A DNA stretch of 64,000 nucleotides from Mycobacterium sp. 1274756.6 (lineage in GTDB: Bacteria; Actinomycetota; Actinomycetes; Mycobacteriales; Mycobacteriaceae), in the NCBI RefSeq assembly GCF_001668625.1, contig NZ_LZLJ01000093.1:124001-188000 (forward strand), read 5' to 3'. This document shows positions 36,306 to 47,585 of the stretch, piece after piece (the first letter of the stretch is position 1; each line of letters starts with the position of its first letter). Below the pieces are notes generated by a model. It made no database searches and had not been told where the DNA came from. It saw only the letters and a list, made by a program, of their open reading frames with translations. The position numbers and the translations under genes are program-made.

Positions 36306-36941
36306 CTACCGGCGGGCCGGCAGCGGCTCCTGCGACTGGGTGGCCGCGGCGAAGGTGCGGAACTCCTCCTCGCTGCCCGCCCCGGTGATCGCGACCTGGG
36401 CGGCACCGCCGGGCCCGGTGAGCCGGGTGGTCCAGGCCGGTTCGGGCTCGCTGTCGCGGTAGACCACCCAGCGGACGCCGTCGACCTCGACGGTGCCGGT
36501 GGGGTGCAGCGACGAACGGATCGACCCGACGAGTTTCTCCTCGTCGGCGTTGCTCTGGGTCAGCGCCAGGTACCGGCCGGTGGGGGTGAGGTAGCCGACG
36601 GTGGAGAGCACCGCGCGGGTGGCCTGCCCGGTGGTCGGGTCGGTGCGGCCGCCCTCGATGTCGCCGCGGCTGCCGGAGTTGGAGTGCCAGTCCTCGGGCA
36701 CCGCGGGCAGCCGCACCGGGAACCCGAGGGTTTCGGCGTCGGCGTGCAGCGCCGCGCTGGCGTCGTAATCGGGCGCCGGGCCGGTGCGCACCCCGCCCGG
36801 GGAGAACGAACACATCCCGACCAGCCCGGCCAGCACGATGCAGGCCACCACCAGCGGCGCCAGCGACCAGAACATGTCCCGGCCGTCCTGCAGCACGCGC
36901 GGCTTCTCGGGCTTGGGCGTCGGCTGCGGCTCGGTACTCAC
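36306..36941 (-). CDS. DUF4245 family membrane protein
   Basis: A 211-residue protein with a proline-rich cytoplasmic N-terminus (residues 1-20), one membrane helix ([20 protein letters not shown]) and an extracytoplasmic domain of about 155 residues. The layout and position correspond to the actinobacterial DUF4245 family (Rv1100). The GTG at 36941 is the start. It is divergent from glpX with 41 bases between starts, and ends four bases after the AI-2E transporter gene. Function unknown. Confidence 0.85.
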   Translation of the reverse strand: MSTEPQPTPKPEKPRVLQDGRDMFWSLAPLVVACIVLAGLVGMCSFSPGGVRTGPAPDYDASAALHADAETLGFPVRLPAVPEDWHSNSGSRGDIEGGRTDPTTGQATRAVLSTVGYLTPTGRYLALTQSNADEEKLVGSIRSSLHPTGTVEVDGVRWVVYRDSEPEPAWTTRLTGPGGAAQVAITGAGSEEEFRTFAAATQSQEPLPARR

Positions 36942-36982
36942 CCGACCAGTATCCCAGCCGCCCCTTCTGGGACAATCAGCCC

Positions 36983-38044
36983 ATGACTGACGCCACTGCT
37001 ACCCCCGGCGCCGCGGCGCGCCCGTCCCGCCCGGAGCCCCCGGACCGCAACCTGGCGATGGAGCTGGTCCGGGTCACCGAGGCCGGGGCCATGGCCGCCG
37101 GACGCTGGGTCGGCCGCGGCGACAAGGAGGGCGGCGACGGTGCGGCCGTCGACGCGATGCGCGAGCTGGTCAACTCGGTGTCGATGCGCGGCATCGTGGT
37201 CATCGGGGAAGGCGAGAAGGACCACGCCCCGATGCTCTACAACGGCGAGGAGGTCGGCAACGGCGACGGTCCGGACTGCGACTTCGCGGTCGACCCGATC
37301 GACGGCACCACGCTGATGAGCAAGGGCATGCCCAACGCCATCTCGGTGCTGGCGGTCTCCGAGCGGGGCGCGATGTTCGACCCGTCGGCGGTGTTCTACA
37401 TGAACAAGATCGCCGTCGGCCCCGACGCCGCCGACGTCCTGGACATCACCGCCCCGATCAGCACGAACATCGCCGCGGTGGCCAAGGTCAAGGGCCTGTC
37501 GGTGCGCGACATGACCGTGTGCATCCTCGACCGGCCCCGCCACGCCCAGCTGATCGACGACGTCCGCGCCACCGGCGCGCGGATCCGGCTGATCTCCGAC
37601 GGGGACGTGGCCGGGGCGATCTCGGCGTGCCGCCCGGAGTCGGGCACCGACCTGCTCGCCGGGATCGGCGGCACCCCCGAGGGCATCATCGCCGCCGCGG
37701 CGATCCGCTGCATGGGCGGGGCGATCCAGGCCCAGCTGGCCCCCACCGACGACGCCGAGCGGCAGAAGGCGCTCGACGCCGGCTACGACCTGGACCGGGT
37801 GCTGACCACCGAGGACCTGGTCTCCGGCGACAACGTGTTCTTCTGCGCCACCGGCGTCACCGACGGCGACCTGCTCAACGGGGTGCGCTACTACCCGGGC
37901 GGCTGCACCACCCAGTCCATCGTGATGCGCTCGAAGTCCGGCACCGTGCGGATGATCGAGGCCTATCACCGGCTGTCGAAGCTCACCGAGTATTCGGCGG
38001 TCGACTTCAGCGGCGACGCCAAAGCCGCCTATCCCCTGCCCTAG
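36983..38044 (+). CDS. glpX: Class II fructose-1,6-bisphosphatase
   Basis: Hydrolyses fructose-1,6-bisphosphate in gluconeogenesis; in mycobacteria GlpX is the main FBPase and is needed for growth on fatty acids and glycerol. The 353-residue protein has the metal-binding GEGEKD and DPIDGTT motifs and the [12 protein letters not shown] segment. The ATG at 36983 has no clear Shine-Dalgarno. The gene is followed 30 bases later by fum in the same order as Rv1099c-Rv1098c, so the two are probably co-transcribed. Confidence 0.95.
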   Translation: MTDATATPGAAARPSRPEPPDRNLAMELVRVTEAGAMAAGRWVGRGDKEGGDGAAVDAMRELVNSVSMRGIVVIGEGEKDHAPMLYNGEEVGNGDGPDCDFAVDPIDGTTLMSKGMPNAISVLAVSERGAMFDPSAVFYMNKIAVGPDAADVLDITAPISTNIAAVAKVKGLSVRDMTVCILDRPRHAQLIDDVRATGARIRLISDGDVAGAISACRPESGTDLLAGIGGTPEGIIAAAAIRCMGGAIQAQLAPTDDAERQKALDAGYDLDRVLTTEDLVSGDNVFFCATGVTDGDLLNGVRYYPGGCTTQSIVMRSKSGTVRMIEAYHRLSKLTEYSAVDFSGDAKAAYPLP

Positions 38045-38074
38045 ATCCCACCGACCAAGCGAGGTTCCGCACCG

Positions 38075-39481
<1,407 letters not shown>

Positions 39482-39566
39482 TCGCGCCGTCGGCGCGCGC
39501 CGAGGTTCCCGGCGGTGCGAGCGCACGGAACCGCGGTGTCGTCGCGCTAACGTGAACCCCGACGAA

Positions 39567-39592
39567 CGTCCGGGGCGCAGCTGCCCCGGACG
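39567..39592. terminator. Perfect hairpin between fum and the proline-rich gene
   Basis: Arms CGTCCGGGGC (39567-39576) and GCCCCGGACG (39583-39592) pair perfectly around GCAGCT. It is 85 bases after the fum stop and 24 bases before the next start. It may terminate the glpX-fum transcript or form a leader structure for the following gene; no T-run follows. Confidence 0.5.
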
Positions 39593-39615
39593 ATGACAGT
39601 GAAAGCGGTACCGAG

Positions 39616-40668
39616 ATGACGGCTCCTCCCGGCGGCCCGTACGGCCAGGATCCCTACGGCCAGCACCCCTACGGCCAGAATCCCTACGGTCCCGATCCCG
39701 CCTGGGGCAACCAGCCGCCCGGGCAGCAGCCGCCGGCCGACCCGTACGCCGAGACGCAGTACTACCAGACCCCGCCGCCGGGCGGTCAGTACCCGCCGCC
39801 GGGTGGCTACCCGCCCTATCCCCCGCCCGGCCAGTATCCCGGCTACCCGCCGGGCAGCCCGTATCCGACCGGGCCGTCGGGTCCCGCGGGTCCACCGCCG
39901 CGCAAGTCCCGCACCCCGTGGGTGATCGGGGCCATCGCCGCGGTCCTGGTCGTCGGGATCCTGGTGGCGGCGGTGGTCTTCGCCGTCCGCGGCGACGACG
40001 GCAGCACCAGCACCGCCACCTCCTCACTGACCACCTCCTCCCCGGTCTCCCAGCCGCCGCTGACACCGTCGACCGCGACCAGCACACCGTCGACGAGCCC
40101 GTCGACCTCGGCGTCGGCCAGCGGTGAGCAGACCGCCACCGAGTGCACCGGCAACGTCTCCGCCGGCACCCTGACCGGGTCGGTGGCCCAGGCCGGGGAT
40201 CTGGGCTTCCCGCTCAGCGCGGCGCCCGGGTGGGCCCCGGCCGCCGACGGCAGCCTGCCCAACGCCATCGACGTGATCGGGGTGATCCGCGAGGTCGCCG
40301 ACGCGCAGGACTGGATGATGGAGGCGATGGTCGGCGTCACCAACTTCGTGCCGAGCATGAGCCCGGCCGACCAGGCGTCGAAGCTGCTGACCTGTGTCTC
40401 CGAAGGCCCCGGCTTCCAGGGCCTTTCACCGACCCTCGGCACCCCCAAGAAGTCGGCGATCAAGGTCGACGGGGTCGACGCCGAGCGGGTGGAGGCCGAG
40501 GTGACCATCGGCGACACCACCCGCGGCGTGTCCGGTGACCACGTCGTGGTGATCACGGTGAAGACCGACCCGGTGACCTTCTTCCTGGCCACCACGCCGA
40601 TCGGTGACACCGAGAGTCAGGACCAGGTGCAGAAGATCATCGACGCGCTGAAGGTCAGCGGCCGCTGA
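39616..40668 (+). CDS. Gly/Pro/Tyr-rich membrane protein with extracytoplasmic domain
   Basis: A 350-residue protein. Residues 1-95 are low-complexity PYGQ and YPPPG repeats; a membrane helix follows ([25 protein letters not shown]), then a Ser/Thr linker, then a folded domain of about 175 residues with cysteines in TECTG and LTCVSE. The plan is the same as the PknH-sensor-like protein at 2.2-3.3 kb, with fewer cysteines. It is in the position of Rv1097c. It overlaps the end of the convergent phoH2 gene by 14 bases. Function unknown; lipid or ligand binding outside the cell is a guess. Confidence 0.8.
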   Translation: MTAPPGGPYGQDPYGQHPYGQNPYGPDPAWGNQPPGQQPPADPYAETQYYQTPPPGGQYPPPGGYPPYPPPGQYPGYPPGSPYPTGPSGPAGPPPRKSRTPWVIGAIAAVLVVGILVAAVVFAVRGDDGSTSTATSSLTTSSPVSQPPLTPSTATSTPSTSPSTSASASGEQTATECTGNVSAGTLTGSVAQAGDLGFPLSAAPGWAPAADGSLPNAIDVIGVIREVADAQDWMMEAMVGVTNFVPSMSPADQASKLLTCVSEGPGFQGLSPTLGTPKKSAIKVDGVDAERVEAEVTIGDTTRGVSGDHVVVITVKTDPVTFFLATTPIGDTESQDQVQKIIDALKVSGR

Positions 40669-42016
40669 ACCGTCCGTGCGGGGCGTTCAGCGCCGGGTCG
40701 ACGCAGATCTCCTCGAGCATCTCGGTGACCAGCGCCGCGATCGGTGACCGCTCGCTGCGCACCAGGGTGATGTGCGCGAACAGCGGATGGCCCTTGAGCT
40801 TCTCGATCACCGCGGCGACCCCGTCGTGGCGGCCGACCCGCAGGTTGTCCCGCTGGGCGACGTCGTGGGTCAGCACCACCCGCGAGCCGGCCCCGAGCCG
40901 GGACAGCACGGTGAGCAGCACGTTGCGTTCCAGGGACTGGGCCTCGTCGACGATGACGAACGAGTCGTGCAGTGATCGCCCCCGGATGTGGGTCAGCGGC
41001 AACACTTCCAGCATGCCGCGGGAGAGCACCTCCTCCAGCACCGCCGGGCTGGCCAGCCCTTCCAGGGTGTCGAAGACGGCCTGCGCCCACGGCCCCATCT
41101 TGTCGTTCTCGCTGCCGGGCAGATACCCCAGTTCCTGGCCGCCGACGGCGTAGAGCGGGCGGAACACCACCACCTTGCGCTGGGTGCGTCGTTCCAGCAC
41201 CGCCTCCAGCCCGGCGCACAGCGCCAGCGCCGACTTGCCGGTGCCGGCCTTGCCGCCCAGGGAGACGATCCCCACCGATTCGTCGAGCAGCAGGTCCAGC
41301 GCCACGCGCTGCTCCGCGGAGCGGCCCCGCAGCCCGAACACCTCCCGGTCGCCGCGCACCAGCTGCACCTGCTTGTCGGCGTTGACCCGACCCAGGGCGT
41401 GCGAGCCGCCGCCGAGTAGCCGAACCCCGGTGTGGCAGGGCAGATCCCGGGCCTCGGCCAGATCGGTCTGCCCGTCGGCGAACAGGGCGTCGATGTCCTC
41501 GGGGGCGGCCTCGAGTTCGGTCATCCCGGTCCAGCCGGAGGTGATGACGTCCTGCGCGTGGTATTCATCGGCCGCCAGCCCCACCGCCGACGCCTTCACC
41601 CGCAGCGGAATGTCCTTGCTGACCAGGGTGACCCGCCGCCCCTCGGCGGCGAGGTTGGCCGCGCAGGTCAGGATGCGCGAATCGTTGCTGTCCGTGCGGA
41701 ATCCGGCCGGCAGCACCGCCGGGTCGCTGTGGTTGAGTTCGACGTGCAGCGTGCCGCCCTCGGTCCCGATCGGGATGGGCTGGTCGAGCCGGCCGTGCTG
41801 CAGCCGCAGATCGTCGAAGAGCCGCAGGGCTTGGCGGGCGAACCAGCCCAGTTCGTGGTGGTGACGTTTGGCTTCCAATTCGCTGATCACCACCAGCGGC
41901 ACGATGACCTCGTGTTCGGCGAAACGGGTACACGCCCACGGATCGGAGAGCAGCACCGAGGTGTCGATGACGTAGGTGCGAATGGTGCTCTGGGAAACCG
42001 ACCGCGAATCAGTCAC
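40655..42016 (-). CDS. phoH2: PhoH2: PIN-domain ribonuclease fused to PhoH ATPase
   Basis: A 453-residue RNA helicase/RNase. Residues 15-140 are a PIN domain with acidic residues in [18 protein letters not shown] and DSNDSRIL; residues 230-440 are the PhoH ATPase with Walker [10 protein letters not shown] and Walker B FVIVDEAQ. Mycobacterial PhoH2 unwinds and cleaves RNA in a sequence-specific, ATP-dependent manner. The GTG at 42016 has GGAG seven bases upstream and overlaps the small gene before it by eight bases, matching the toxin-antitoxin-like phoAT-phoH2 organisation. It corresponds to Rv1095. Confidence 0.95.
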   Translation of the reverse strand: MTDSRSVSQSTIRTYVIDTSVLLSDPWACTRFAEHEVIVPLVVISELEAKRHHHELGWFARQALRLFDDLRLQHGRLDQPIPIGTEGGTLHVELNHSDPAVLPAGFRTDSNDSRILTCAANLAAEGRRVTLVSKDIPLRVKASAVGLAADEYHAQDVITSGWTGMTELEAAPEDIDALFADGQTDLAEARDLPCHTGVRLLGGGSHALGRVNADKQVQLVRGDREVFGLRGRSAEQRVALDLLLDESVGIVSLGGKAGTGKSALALCAGLEAVLERRTQRKVVVFRPLYAVGGQELGYLPGSENDKMGPWAQAVFDTLEGLASPAVLEEVLSRGMLEVLPLTHIRGRSLHDSFVIVDEAQSLERNVLLTVLSRLGAGSRVVLTHDVAQRDNLRVGRHDGVAAVIEKLKGHPLFAHITLVRSERSPIAALVTEMLEEICVDPALNAPHGRFSGR

Positions 42017-42143
42017 GAAGCGCTCCAGGGGGATGGCTCGCGCGACCCCCCGCGAGCGTGTCGACGCGGGGCGCGGCACCAGGACCGGGGCCGGTCCCTG
42101 GTTGGTAGGTGTCGCCCGGATAGCAGAGCAGGTCGCTAGCCAT
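42009..42143 (-). CDS. phoAT: Small protein overlapping phoH2 (PhoAT-like antitoxin candidate)
   Basis: An ATG at 42141-42143 opens a 44-residue frame beginning [16 protein letters not shown], rich in Gly and Pro, and ending in ALRD with its TGA eight bases inside phoH2. From memory the N-terminus MASDLLC is typical of small mycobacterial proteins at this position, and M. smegmatis phoH2 has an overlapping upstream gene, phoAT, thought to restrain PhoH2. Overlap means coupled translation. The sequence is short and low in complexity, so the assignment rests on position and the N-terminal match. Confidence 0.6.
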   Translation of the reverse strand: MASDLLCYPGDTYQPGTGPGPGAAPRVDTLAGGRASHPPGALRD

Positions 42144-42215
42144 CGACTGCGACGCTACCCCCGCAACCGCGTCGCCGCAGCGCAGGCGCGCGCTGGCGCG
42201 CCGCGGCGGCGCGGG

Positions 42216-43040
42216 TCAGGAAACGAACTGGGCCAGTGCGGGGTCGTCGGCGACGCCCCAGGCGGCGATCCGCTCCGAGATCACCTGGCGCAGTTGCTCG
42301 GGGCCGAAGATGCCGGCCTCGGCCATCTTGGCCACCTTGTCCTGGTAGGCGTCGATGTCGGCGCCGATGACCTCCAGCGCGCCGGCCTGCGAGGCGATGG
42401 CCGCGATCGTCTCGTCGCGGTGGGTGGTCAGGCAGTGCGCCACCAGGTTGGCGAAGAACTCCTCGTGGCGCTCCTCGTCCTTGGCGATCCGGTCGACGAG
42501 CCCGTTGAGCACCGGCTCCTCGATCTGGGCGCGCAGGTTGCGGCAGAACACGGCGTGGGAGCGTTCGAAGAACGACATGAACACCAGGGTCTCGATCTGG
42601 CTGAGCCGCTCCGCCCGGTAGCCCTTCATCACGTGCTCGACGCGGACGTTCTCGTTGGCCGTCGGGTCGATCTCGCGGGTCACCACCAGGTACTCGCGCA
42701 GCGCGATGGCGTGCAGGTGCTCCTCGGCGGTCCACCGGCCGATCCAGGTGCCCCAGTTCTCCTCGAGGATGAAGTGCTCCACCAGCTCGCGGTGGTAGCT
42801 GGCCAGGCTGTCCTTCATGATCAGCAGGATCTCGCACGCGTCGGTGACCGTCCGCGGCAACGAGGCCTGCGACGGGTCCCAGTCGCGGCCCCCCAGGAAC
42901 GCGAAGTTCTCGCCCTGCTCGAACGGCACGTAATCGTGGGCGTACCAGGTGTCCTCGGTGTCGAGGTGCCGGTCGTAGTTCTCGCCCACCAGCGGGTCGA
43001 GCTCGAGCGTCAATGCGCTAGCGACAGGTTTCTGTGCCAT
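42216..43040 (-). CDS. desA2: Acyl-ACP desaturase DesA2
   Basis: A 274-residue ferritin-like desaturase homologue. Ligand positions Glu107 and His110 (TAEEHLH), Glu159 (FFERSH) and the KDEERHEEF segment are present, but the first-helix glutamate seen in DesA1 (TEDNLPSYH) is Lys76 here (MKDSLASYH), so a normal diiron centre is doubtful. This agrees with what I recall of M. tuberculosis DesA2 (Rv1094), whose metal site is atypical. It functions in long-chain fatty acid and mycolate desaturation. It lies 38 bases downstream of glyA, with a candidate operator in the gap. Confidence 0.93.
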   Translation of the reverse strand: MAQKPVASALTLELDPLVGENYDRHLDTEDTWYAHDYVPFEQGENFAFLGGRDWDPSQASLPRTVTDACEILLIMKDSLASYHRELVEHFILEENWGTWIGRWTAEEHLHAIALREYLVVTREIDPTANENVRVEHVMKGYRAERLSQIETLVFMSFFERSHAVFCRNLRAQIEEPVLNGLVDRIAKDEERHEEFFANLVAHCLTTHRDETIAAIASQAGALEVIGADIDAYQDKVAKMAEAGIFGPEQLRQVISERIAAWGVADDPALAQFVS

Positions 43041-43043
43041 GAG

Positions 43044-43064
43044 GTAACTGTAACCAAGGTTTAC
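43044..43064 (-). promoter_or_regulatory. Candidate operator before desA2
   Basis: GTAACTGTAACCAAGGTTTAC contains two GTAAC units and an inverted GTTTAC; GTAACC-AA-GGTTTAC is a near-palindrome. It ends four bases before the desA2 start codon and stands out as AT-rich. The known TetR-type repressor of mycobacterial desA genes, MadR, is a candidate, but I am not certain of its consensus. Confidence 0.4.
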
Positions 43065-43078
43065 GTCAAATGTGAAAT

Positions 43079-44365
43079 TCAGGCGTGTCGGCCCACCAGC
43101 GGCCAGTCCTCCAGCCCCTCGTAGAGCGGGAAGTCCCTGGCCAGCTTGGTAACCCGGGCGCGCAGCGCGTCCACGTCCGCATCCTGGCCGGCCGCCAGCG
43201 CGGTGGCGATGACGTCGGCGACCTCACGGAACTCGGTCTCGGCGAACCCGCGGGTGGCCAGCGCCGGGGTGCCGATCCGCAGCCCGGAGGTGACCATCGG
43301 CGGGCGCGGGTCGTTGGGCACCGCGTTGCGGTTGACGGTGATGCCGACCTGATGCAGCAGGTCTTCGGCCATCTGGCCGTCCAGCGGCGAGTCGCGCAGA
43401 TCCACCAGCACCAGGTGCACGTCGGTGCCGCCGCTGACCACCGACACCCCCGCCTTGGCGACGTCGTCGGCCAGCAGCCGCTCGGCGATGATGCGCGCCC
43501 CGGTCAGGGTGCGCTGCTGGCGTTCGGCGAACGCCGGCGTGCCGGCGATCTTCAGGGCGACGGCCTTGGCGGCGATGGCGTGCATCAGCGGGCCGCCCTG
43601 CTGGCCGGGGAAGACCGCCGAGTTGACCGTCTTGGCGAACTCCTTCTTGCCCAGGATCAGCCCGGACCGCGGGCCGCCGAGGGTCTTGTGCACGGTGGTC
43701 GACACCAGCTGGGCGTGCGGCACCGGCGAGGGGTGCAGCCCGGCGGCCACCAGCCCGGCGAAGTGCGCCATGTCCACCCACAGGGTGGCGTCGACCTCGT
43801 CGGCGATGGAGCGGAACGCCTCGAAGTCGAGGATGCGGGGATAGGCCGACCAGCCGGCGATGAGCACCTTGGGCCGGAACTCGCGGGCCTGGGCGCGCAC
43901 CGCGTCCATGTCGACGAGGTGGGTGGTCGGGTCCACCCCGTAGAAGGCGGTCTCGTAGAGCTTGCCGGAGAAGTTCAGCCGCATGCCGTGGGTCAGGTGC
44001 CCGCCGTTGGCCAGGTCCAGGCCCAGCAGCTTCTCACCGGGGCTCATCAGCGCGTGCAGCACCGCGGCGTTGGCCTGCGCGCCGGCGTGCGGCTGGACGT
44101 TGGCGAACTCGGCGCCGAACAGCTCCTTGGCGCGGTCGCGGGCGATGTTCTCCACCACGTCGACGTACTCGCAGCCGCCGTAGTAGCGCCGGCCGGGCAG
44201 CCCCTCGGCGTACTTGTTGGTCAGCACGCTGCCCTGGGCCTGCAGCACCGCCCGCGGCACGAAGTTCTCCGAGGCGATCATCTCCAGGGTGTCGCGTTGC
44301 CGCCCGAGTTCCTTGCCGAGCAGGTCGGCGATGTCGGGATCGACCTCGGCCAGCGAGGCCGACAT
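43079..44365 (-). CDS. glyA: Serine hydroxymethyltransferase
   Basis: PLP enzyme converting serine and tetrahydrofolate to glycine and methylene-THF, the main one-carbon source (and indirectly of the methyl group used by MetE). The 428-residue protein has the PLP-lysine motif [14 protein letters not shown] and the N-terminal [12 protein letters not shown] use the ATG at 44365, which gives the usual [13 protein letters not shown]-terminus; a GTG at 44404 would add 13 residues. It occupies the place of Rv1093 (glyA1), upstream of desA2. Confidence 0.94.
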   Translation of the reverse strand: MSASLAEVDPDIADLLGKELGRQRDTLEMIASENFVPRAVLQAQGSVLTNKYAEGLPGRRYYGGCEYVDVVENIARDRAKELFGAEFANVQPHAGAQANAAVLHALMSPGEKLLGLDLANGGHLTHGMRLNFSGKLYETAFYGVDPTTHLVDMDAVRAQAREFRPKVLIAGWSAYPRILDFEAFRSIADEVDATLWVDMAHFAGLVAAGLHPSPVPHAQLVSTTVHKTLGGPRSGLILGKKEFAKTVNSAVFPGQQGGPLMHAIAAKAVALKIAGTPAFAERQQRTLTGARIIAERLLADDVAKAGVSVVSGGTDVHLVLVDLRDSPLDGQMAEDLLHQVGITVNRNAVPNDPRPPMVTSGLRIGTPALATRGFAETEFREVADVIATALAAGQDADVDALRARVTKLARDFPLYEGLEDWPLVGRHA

Positions 44366-44460
44366 CACGGAGGTGTCGGAAGAAGCATGGGATGCAGCAG
44401 TCACGTCGTCCAGTCTGTCACGGGCGGCGGGGCACCGATCATCGAGCTACCCGCGCCCGA

Positions 44461-45663
44461 TCAGCGGGTCTGCTCGCGCAGCGCCGACGGGATCAGCGGT
44501 TCGTCCAGCAGCCGGGTGAACCGTTCGGCCAGGCTCACCCCGGCCGGCCGTGCGTCCAGCCAGCCGCGCAGCAGCCGGTAACCCTCCACGTAGGTGGAGG
44601 TGTAGGCCCGCCACAGCGGGGAGGACAGGAAGCGCAACATCTGCCGGGCCCGGGTGTCGTCGACGAGCAGCCAGCGCCGCAGGTAGCCGGCGACCTCGTC
44701 GACGTCGCGGTGCTCGTCGTGCAGCATCAGCGCCGCGTCCTGCCGCACGCTGCCCAGCGCCGATGCGGCCTCGGCGATCGCCTCGGCCCGCTCACCGTCG
44801 AAGCGCAGCCCCAGGTCGGCGTAGATCTCGGCGGCCCACGGCCCCCAGCCGGGACCGACCGCGGCGTGCAGGGCCAGGTCGGCCAGCCCCTCGGCCATCA
44901 GGCACTGCGGGGTGTTGACCAGAAAGATGGTCTGCTCGGCCTGCCCGAGCCGGGCGACCAGCCCGGCTTCCTTGCGGCAGTGCTCGGTGTGGTGGCCCGG
45001 GTAGGACTCGTGGGCCACCAGCCGCGGCAGGTTGGACATCAGTTGTTTCAGGTCGGCGTTGACCGCCACGGTGGAGCGGTAGTCGCCCAGGTAGTAGTTG
45101 AACCCCGACCAGGGTTTGTCGGTGACCACCTCGTAGGTGATCGTCTCGGTCTCGGGCAGCGGGTAGTCGGCGCGCACCCGGTCGCGCAGCGCCGAGGAGA
45201 ACGCGTGGATGGCCGCCTCGAGCCGGGCCGGCGGGATCTCCTCGCCGCGCCGGTGTTCGGCCATCCGGTCGGCCAGCGGCCCGGTGCCGCCCAGGGCGTC
45301 GTCGAGCCGGCGGTGCGCCTGCCGGTAGGTGTCGGGGTCGGCCTTGGCGATCTCGACGTCGAAGTAGGCGCGCACCTCCTCGACGAAGCCGACCGGTTCG
45401 CCGGCGAACTTGCGGGCGGCGCAGGCCAGCGCCGTCAGGTGGGCACGCAGGTAGGCGGCGCGGTCGGCGTCGAGGCCGCCGGGCAGCGCCGCCGACAGCT
45501 CCTTGGCCCGGCGGGCCAGGGCGGCCGGGTCGGGGGCCGGCTCGTCGGCCACCGCGGTGCGCAACGCCGGGTCGCCGGTGAACGCGTCGACGTAGCCGGG
45601 CTCGATGCGATCGAAGCGCAGCCCCAGCAGCAGGTATTCGCGGATCAGTGCGGCGGGCTCCAT
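44461..45663 (-). CDS. DUF885-type metallopeptidase-like protein
   Basis: A 400-residue protein of the DUF885 family, helical proteins related to M32-type carboxypeptidases. The zinc-site segment AHESYPGHHTEH is present in the centre, followed by a downstream glutamate (LMAEGLADLA). The ATG at 45663 is preferred to an upstream start because it begins the family N-terminus MEPAALIREYLLLGLR. No signal peptide is seen, so it should be cytoplasmic. It is divergent from coaA. Natural substrate unknown. Confidence 0.85.
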   Translation of the reverse strand: MEPAALIREYLLLGLRFDRIEPGYVDAFTGDPALRTAVADEPAPDPAALARRAKELSAALPGGLDADRAAYLRAHLTALACAARKFAGEPVGFVEEVRAYFDVEIAKADPDTYRQAHRRLDDALGGTGPLADRMAEHRRGEEIPPARLEAAIHAFSSALRDRVRADYPLPETETITYEVVTDKPWSGFNYYLGDYRSTVAVNADLKQLMSNLPRLVAHESYPGHHTEHCRKEAGLVARLGQAEQTIFLVNTPQCLMAEGLADLALHAAVGPGWGPWAAEIYADLGLRFDGERAEAIAEAASALGSVRQDAALMLHDEHRDVDEVAGYLRRWLLVDDTRARQMLRFLSSPLWRAYTSTYVEGYRLLRGWLDARPAGVSLAERFTRLLDEPLIPSALREQTR

Positions 45664-45733
45664 GGCCGTCCACGCTAGCGGCGAAACTCGCCCCACCCGC
45701 TCCCGGGCCGAGGCGGGCTGAGAGACTGGCCTT

Positions 45734-46672
45734 ATGCCGCGGCTGAGCGAGCCGAGCCCCTACGTGGAGTTCAATCGGAAAGAGTGGCGTGCCCTGCGCA
45801 TGTCGACCCCGTTGCCGCTCACCGAGGAAGAAGTGCTGAGCCTGCGGGGTCTGGGTGAGCAGGTCAACCTCCGCGAGGTCGAGGAGGTCTACCTGCCGCT
45901 GGCCCGTCTGCTGCATCTGCAGGTCGCGGCCCGGCAGGGACTGTTCGCCGCGACCGCCGAGTTCCTCGGCGAGCCGCCGAAGAACCCCGACCGGCCGGTG
46001 CCGTTCATCATCGGGGTCGCCGGCAGTGTGGCGGTCGGCAAGTCGACCACCGCCCGGTTGCTGCAGGCGCTGCTGGCCCGCTGGGATCGCCATCCGCGGG
46101 TGGACCTGGTCACCACCGACGGCTTCCTGTACCCCAACGCCGAGCTGGAGCGGCGCAACCTGATGCACCGCAAGGGGTTCCCGGAGAGCTACAACCGCCG
46201 CGCCCTGATGCGGTTCGTCACGGCGGTGAAATCCGGCTCGGACTACGCCTGCGCGCCGGTGTACTCCCATCTGCACTACGACGTGATCCCCGGCGAGAAG
46301 CAGGTGGTCCGCCACCCCGACATCCTGATCCTGGAGGGCCTCAACGTTCTGCAGACCGGCCCGACGCTGATGGTGTCGGACCTGTTCGACTTCTCGCTGT
46401 ACGTCGACGCCCGCATCGAGGACATCGAGCACTGGTACGTCTCCCGGTTCCTGGCGATGCGCTCCACCGCGTTCGCCAACCCGGCGTCGCACTTCCACCA
46501 CTACTCCGGTCTCGACGACACCCGCGCCATCGCCGCGGCCAAGGACATCTGGCGCTCGATCAACCGGCCCAACCTGATCGAGAACATCCTGCCCACCCGG
46601 CCGCGCGCCACCCTGGTGCTGCGCAAGGACGCCGACCACTCCATCAACCGGCTGCGCCTGCGCAAGCTGTAG
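45734..46672 (+). CDS. coaA: Pantothenate kinase (type I)
   Basis: Phosphorylates pantothenate, the first and regulated step of coenzyme A synthesis. The 312-residue enzyme has the P-loop [12 protein letters not shown] at about residues 95-106, the TTDGFLYPN and RKGFPESYN segments and the C-terminal [18 protein letters not shown]. It matches Rv1092c closely. The ATG at 45734 lies in a 70-base divergent gap with the DUF885 gene. In mycobacteria type I CoaA is the functional kinase. Confidence 0.96.
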   Translation: MPRLSEPSPYVEFNRKEWRALRMSTPLPLTEEEVLSLRGLGEQVNLREVEEVYLPLARLLHLQVAARQGLFAATAEFLGEPPKNPDRPVPFIIGVAGSVAVGKSTTARLLQALLARWDRHPRVDLVTTDGFLYPNAELERRNLMHRKGFPESYNRRALMRFVTAVKSGSDYACAPVYSHLHYDVIPGEKQVVRHPDILILEGLNVLQTGPTLMVSDLFDFSLYVDARIEDIEHWYVSRFLAMRSTAFANPASHFHHYSGLDDTRAIAAAKDIWRSINRPNLIENILPTRPRATLVLRKDADHSINRLRLRKL

Positions 46673-46683
46673 GCCGCCCCCGG

Positions 46684-47535
46684 TCAGGGCCCCGCGAACG
46701 CGGCGATCTCATCGGCGGTGAACGCCGGCTGGTCCCGGCAGACGAAGGTGCGGCTGTCGGGCACCTCGACCAGCTTCGCGTCGGGCAGCATCGTCGCCCA
46801 GCGCTCGGCGTGCCGGAACGGGAAGAACGGCGCGTTGCGCGGCCACAGCAGCAACACCGGCGCGCGCAGCCCGGCCAGCCGTTCAGCCGCGGCGAGTGTG
46901 TCGGCGTTGTCGATGCCGCGCAGGAACCGGCCGACGTCGGCGCGCACCGCCGGGTCGGTGCTGAACGGGCGCATCCAGCCGGCCAGGGCCCGGTCCGGGG
47001 CCGGTCCCTTCGCCAGCGTCCGGTAGACCAGCCGCTGCACCCAGCGGGCCCGCAGCAGCACCCCGCCGAGCGCCAGCAGTCCGGGCACGCGCGGCGCGAC
47101 CTGCAGCACCCGGATCGACGGCGGCAGGAAGTTGTCGAAGGAGTCACACGGGGTCAGCACCACCCGGGAAACCCGGTCGCACCCGTCGGCCAGCAGCAAC
47201 TGGACCAGCGCGCCGCCGGTGTCGTTGCCGACCAGGGTGACCTCCCGCAGGTCGAGTGCGGCCAAAAACTCCCCGATCGCTTTGGCCACCGCCCGCGGGT
47301 GCAGATCGGCGCCCGGCCGGGTCGGCGCCGTGTGCGCCCCCAGCGGCCAGTCCGGGGTCAGGCAGCGGAATCGGTCGCGCAGCCGGTCGGTGACCGGCTG
47401 CCAGAGTCCGCCGTCGACGAAGACGCCGTGGACGAACACGAGCGGCGGGCCGGTGCCCTCGTCGCGGTAGCGGATCGTGCCGATGCTCAGCTCGATCGCA
47501 CGGTCGGCGGGCTGCGGGTCGGGTGGGTTCGGCAT
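46684..47535 (-). CDS. Alpha/beta hydrolase with aspartate nucleophile, catalytic His missing
   Basis: A 283-residue alpha/beta hydrolase with oxyanion-hole HGVFVDGG (from residue 36) and Asp105 in GNDTGG, the haloalkane-dehalogenase or epoxide-hydrolase type of nucleophile elbow. At the C-terminus, where D.xHF...D.P is expected, the sequence is PDSRTFVCRDQPAF: threonine takes the place of the catalytic histidine. The protein may therefore be a non-hydrolytic relative or use another mechanism. The start is the ATG at 47535. It converges on coaA, ending 11 bases from its stop. Confidence 0.8.
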   Translation of the reverse strand: MPNPPDPQPADRAIELSIGTIRYRDEGTGPPLVFVHGVFVDGGLWQPVTDRLRDRFRCLTPDWPLGAHTAPTRPGADLHPRAVAKAIGEFLAALDLREVTLVGNDTGGALVQLLLADGCDRVSRVVLTPCDSFDNFLPPSIRVLQVAPRVPGLLALGGVLLRARWVQRLVYRTLAKGPAPDRALAGWMRPFSTDPAVRADVGRFLRGIDNADTLAAAERLAGLRAPVLLLWPRNAPFFPFRHAERWATMLPDAKLVEVPDSRTFVCRDQPAFTADEIAAFAGP

Positions 47536-47585
47536 GGTTGCTCCTCAACGGTGTCTGCCGGCGTGATCGACACCATTGATGCTGC

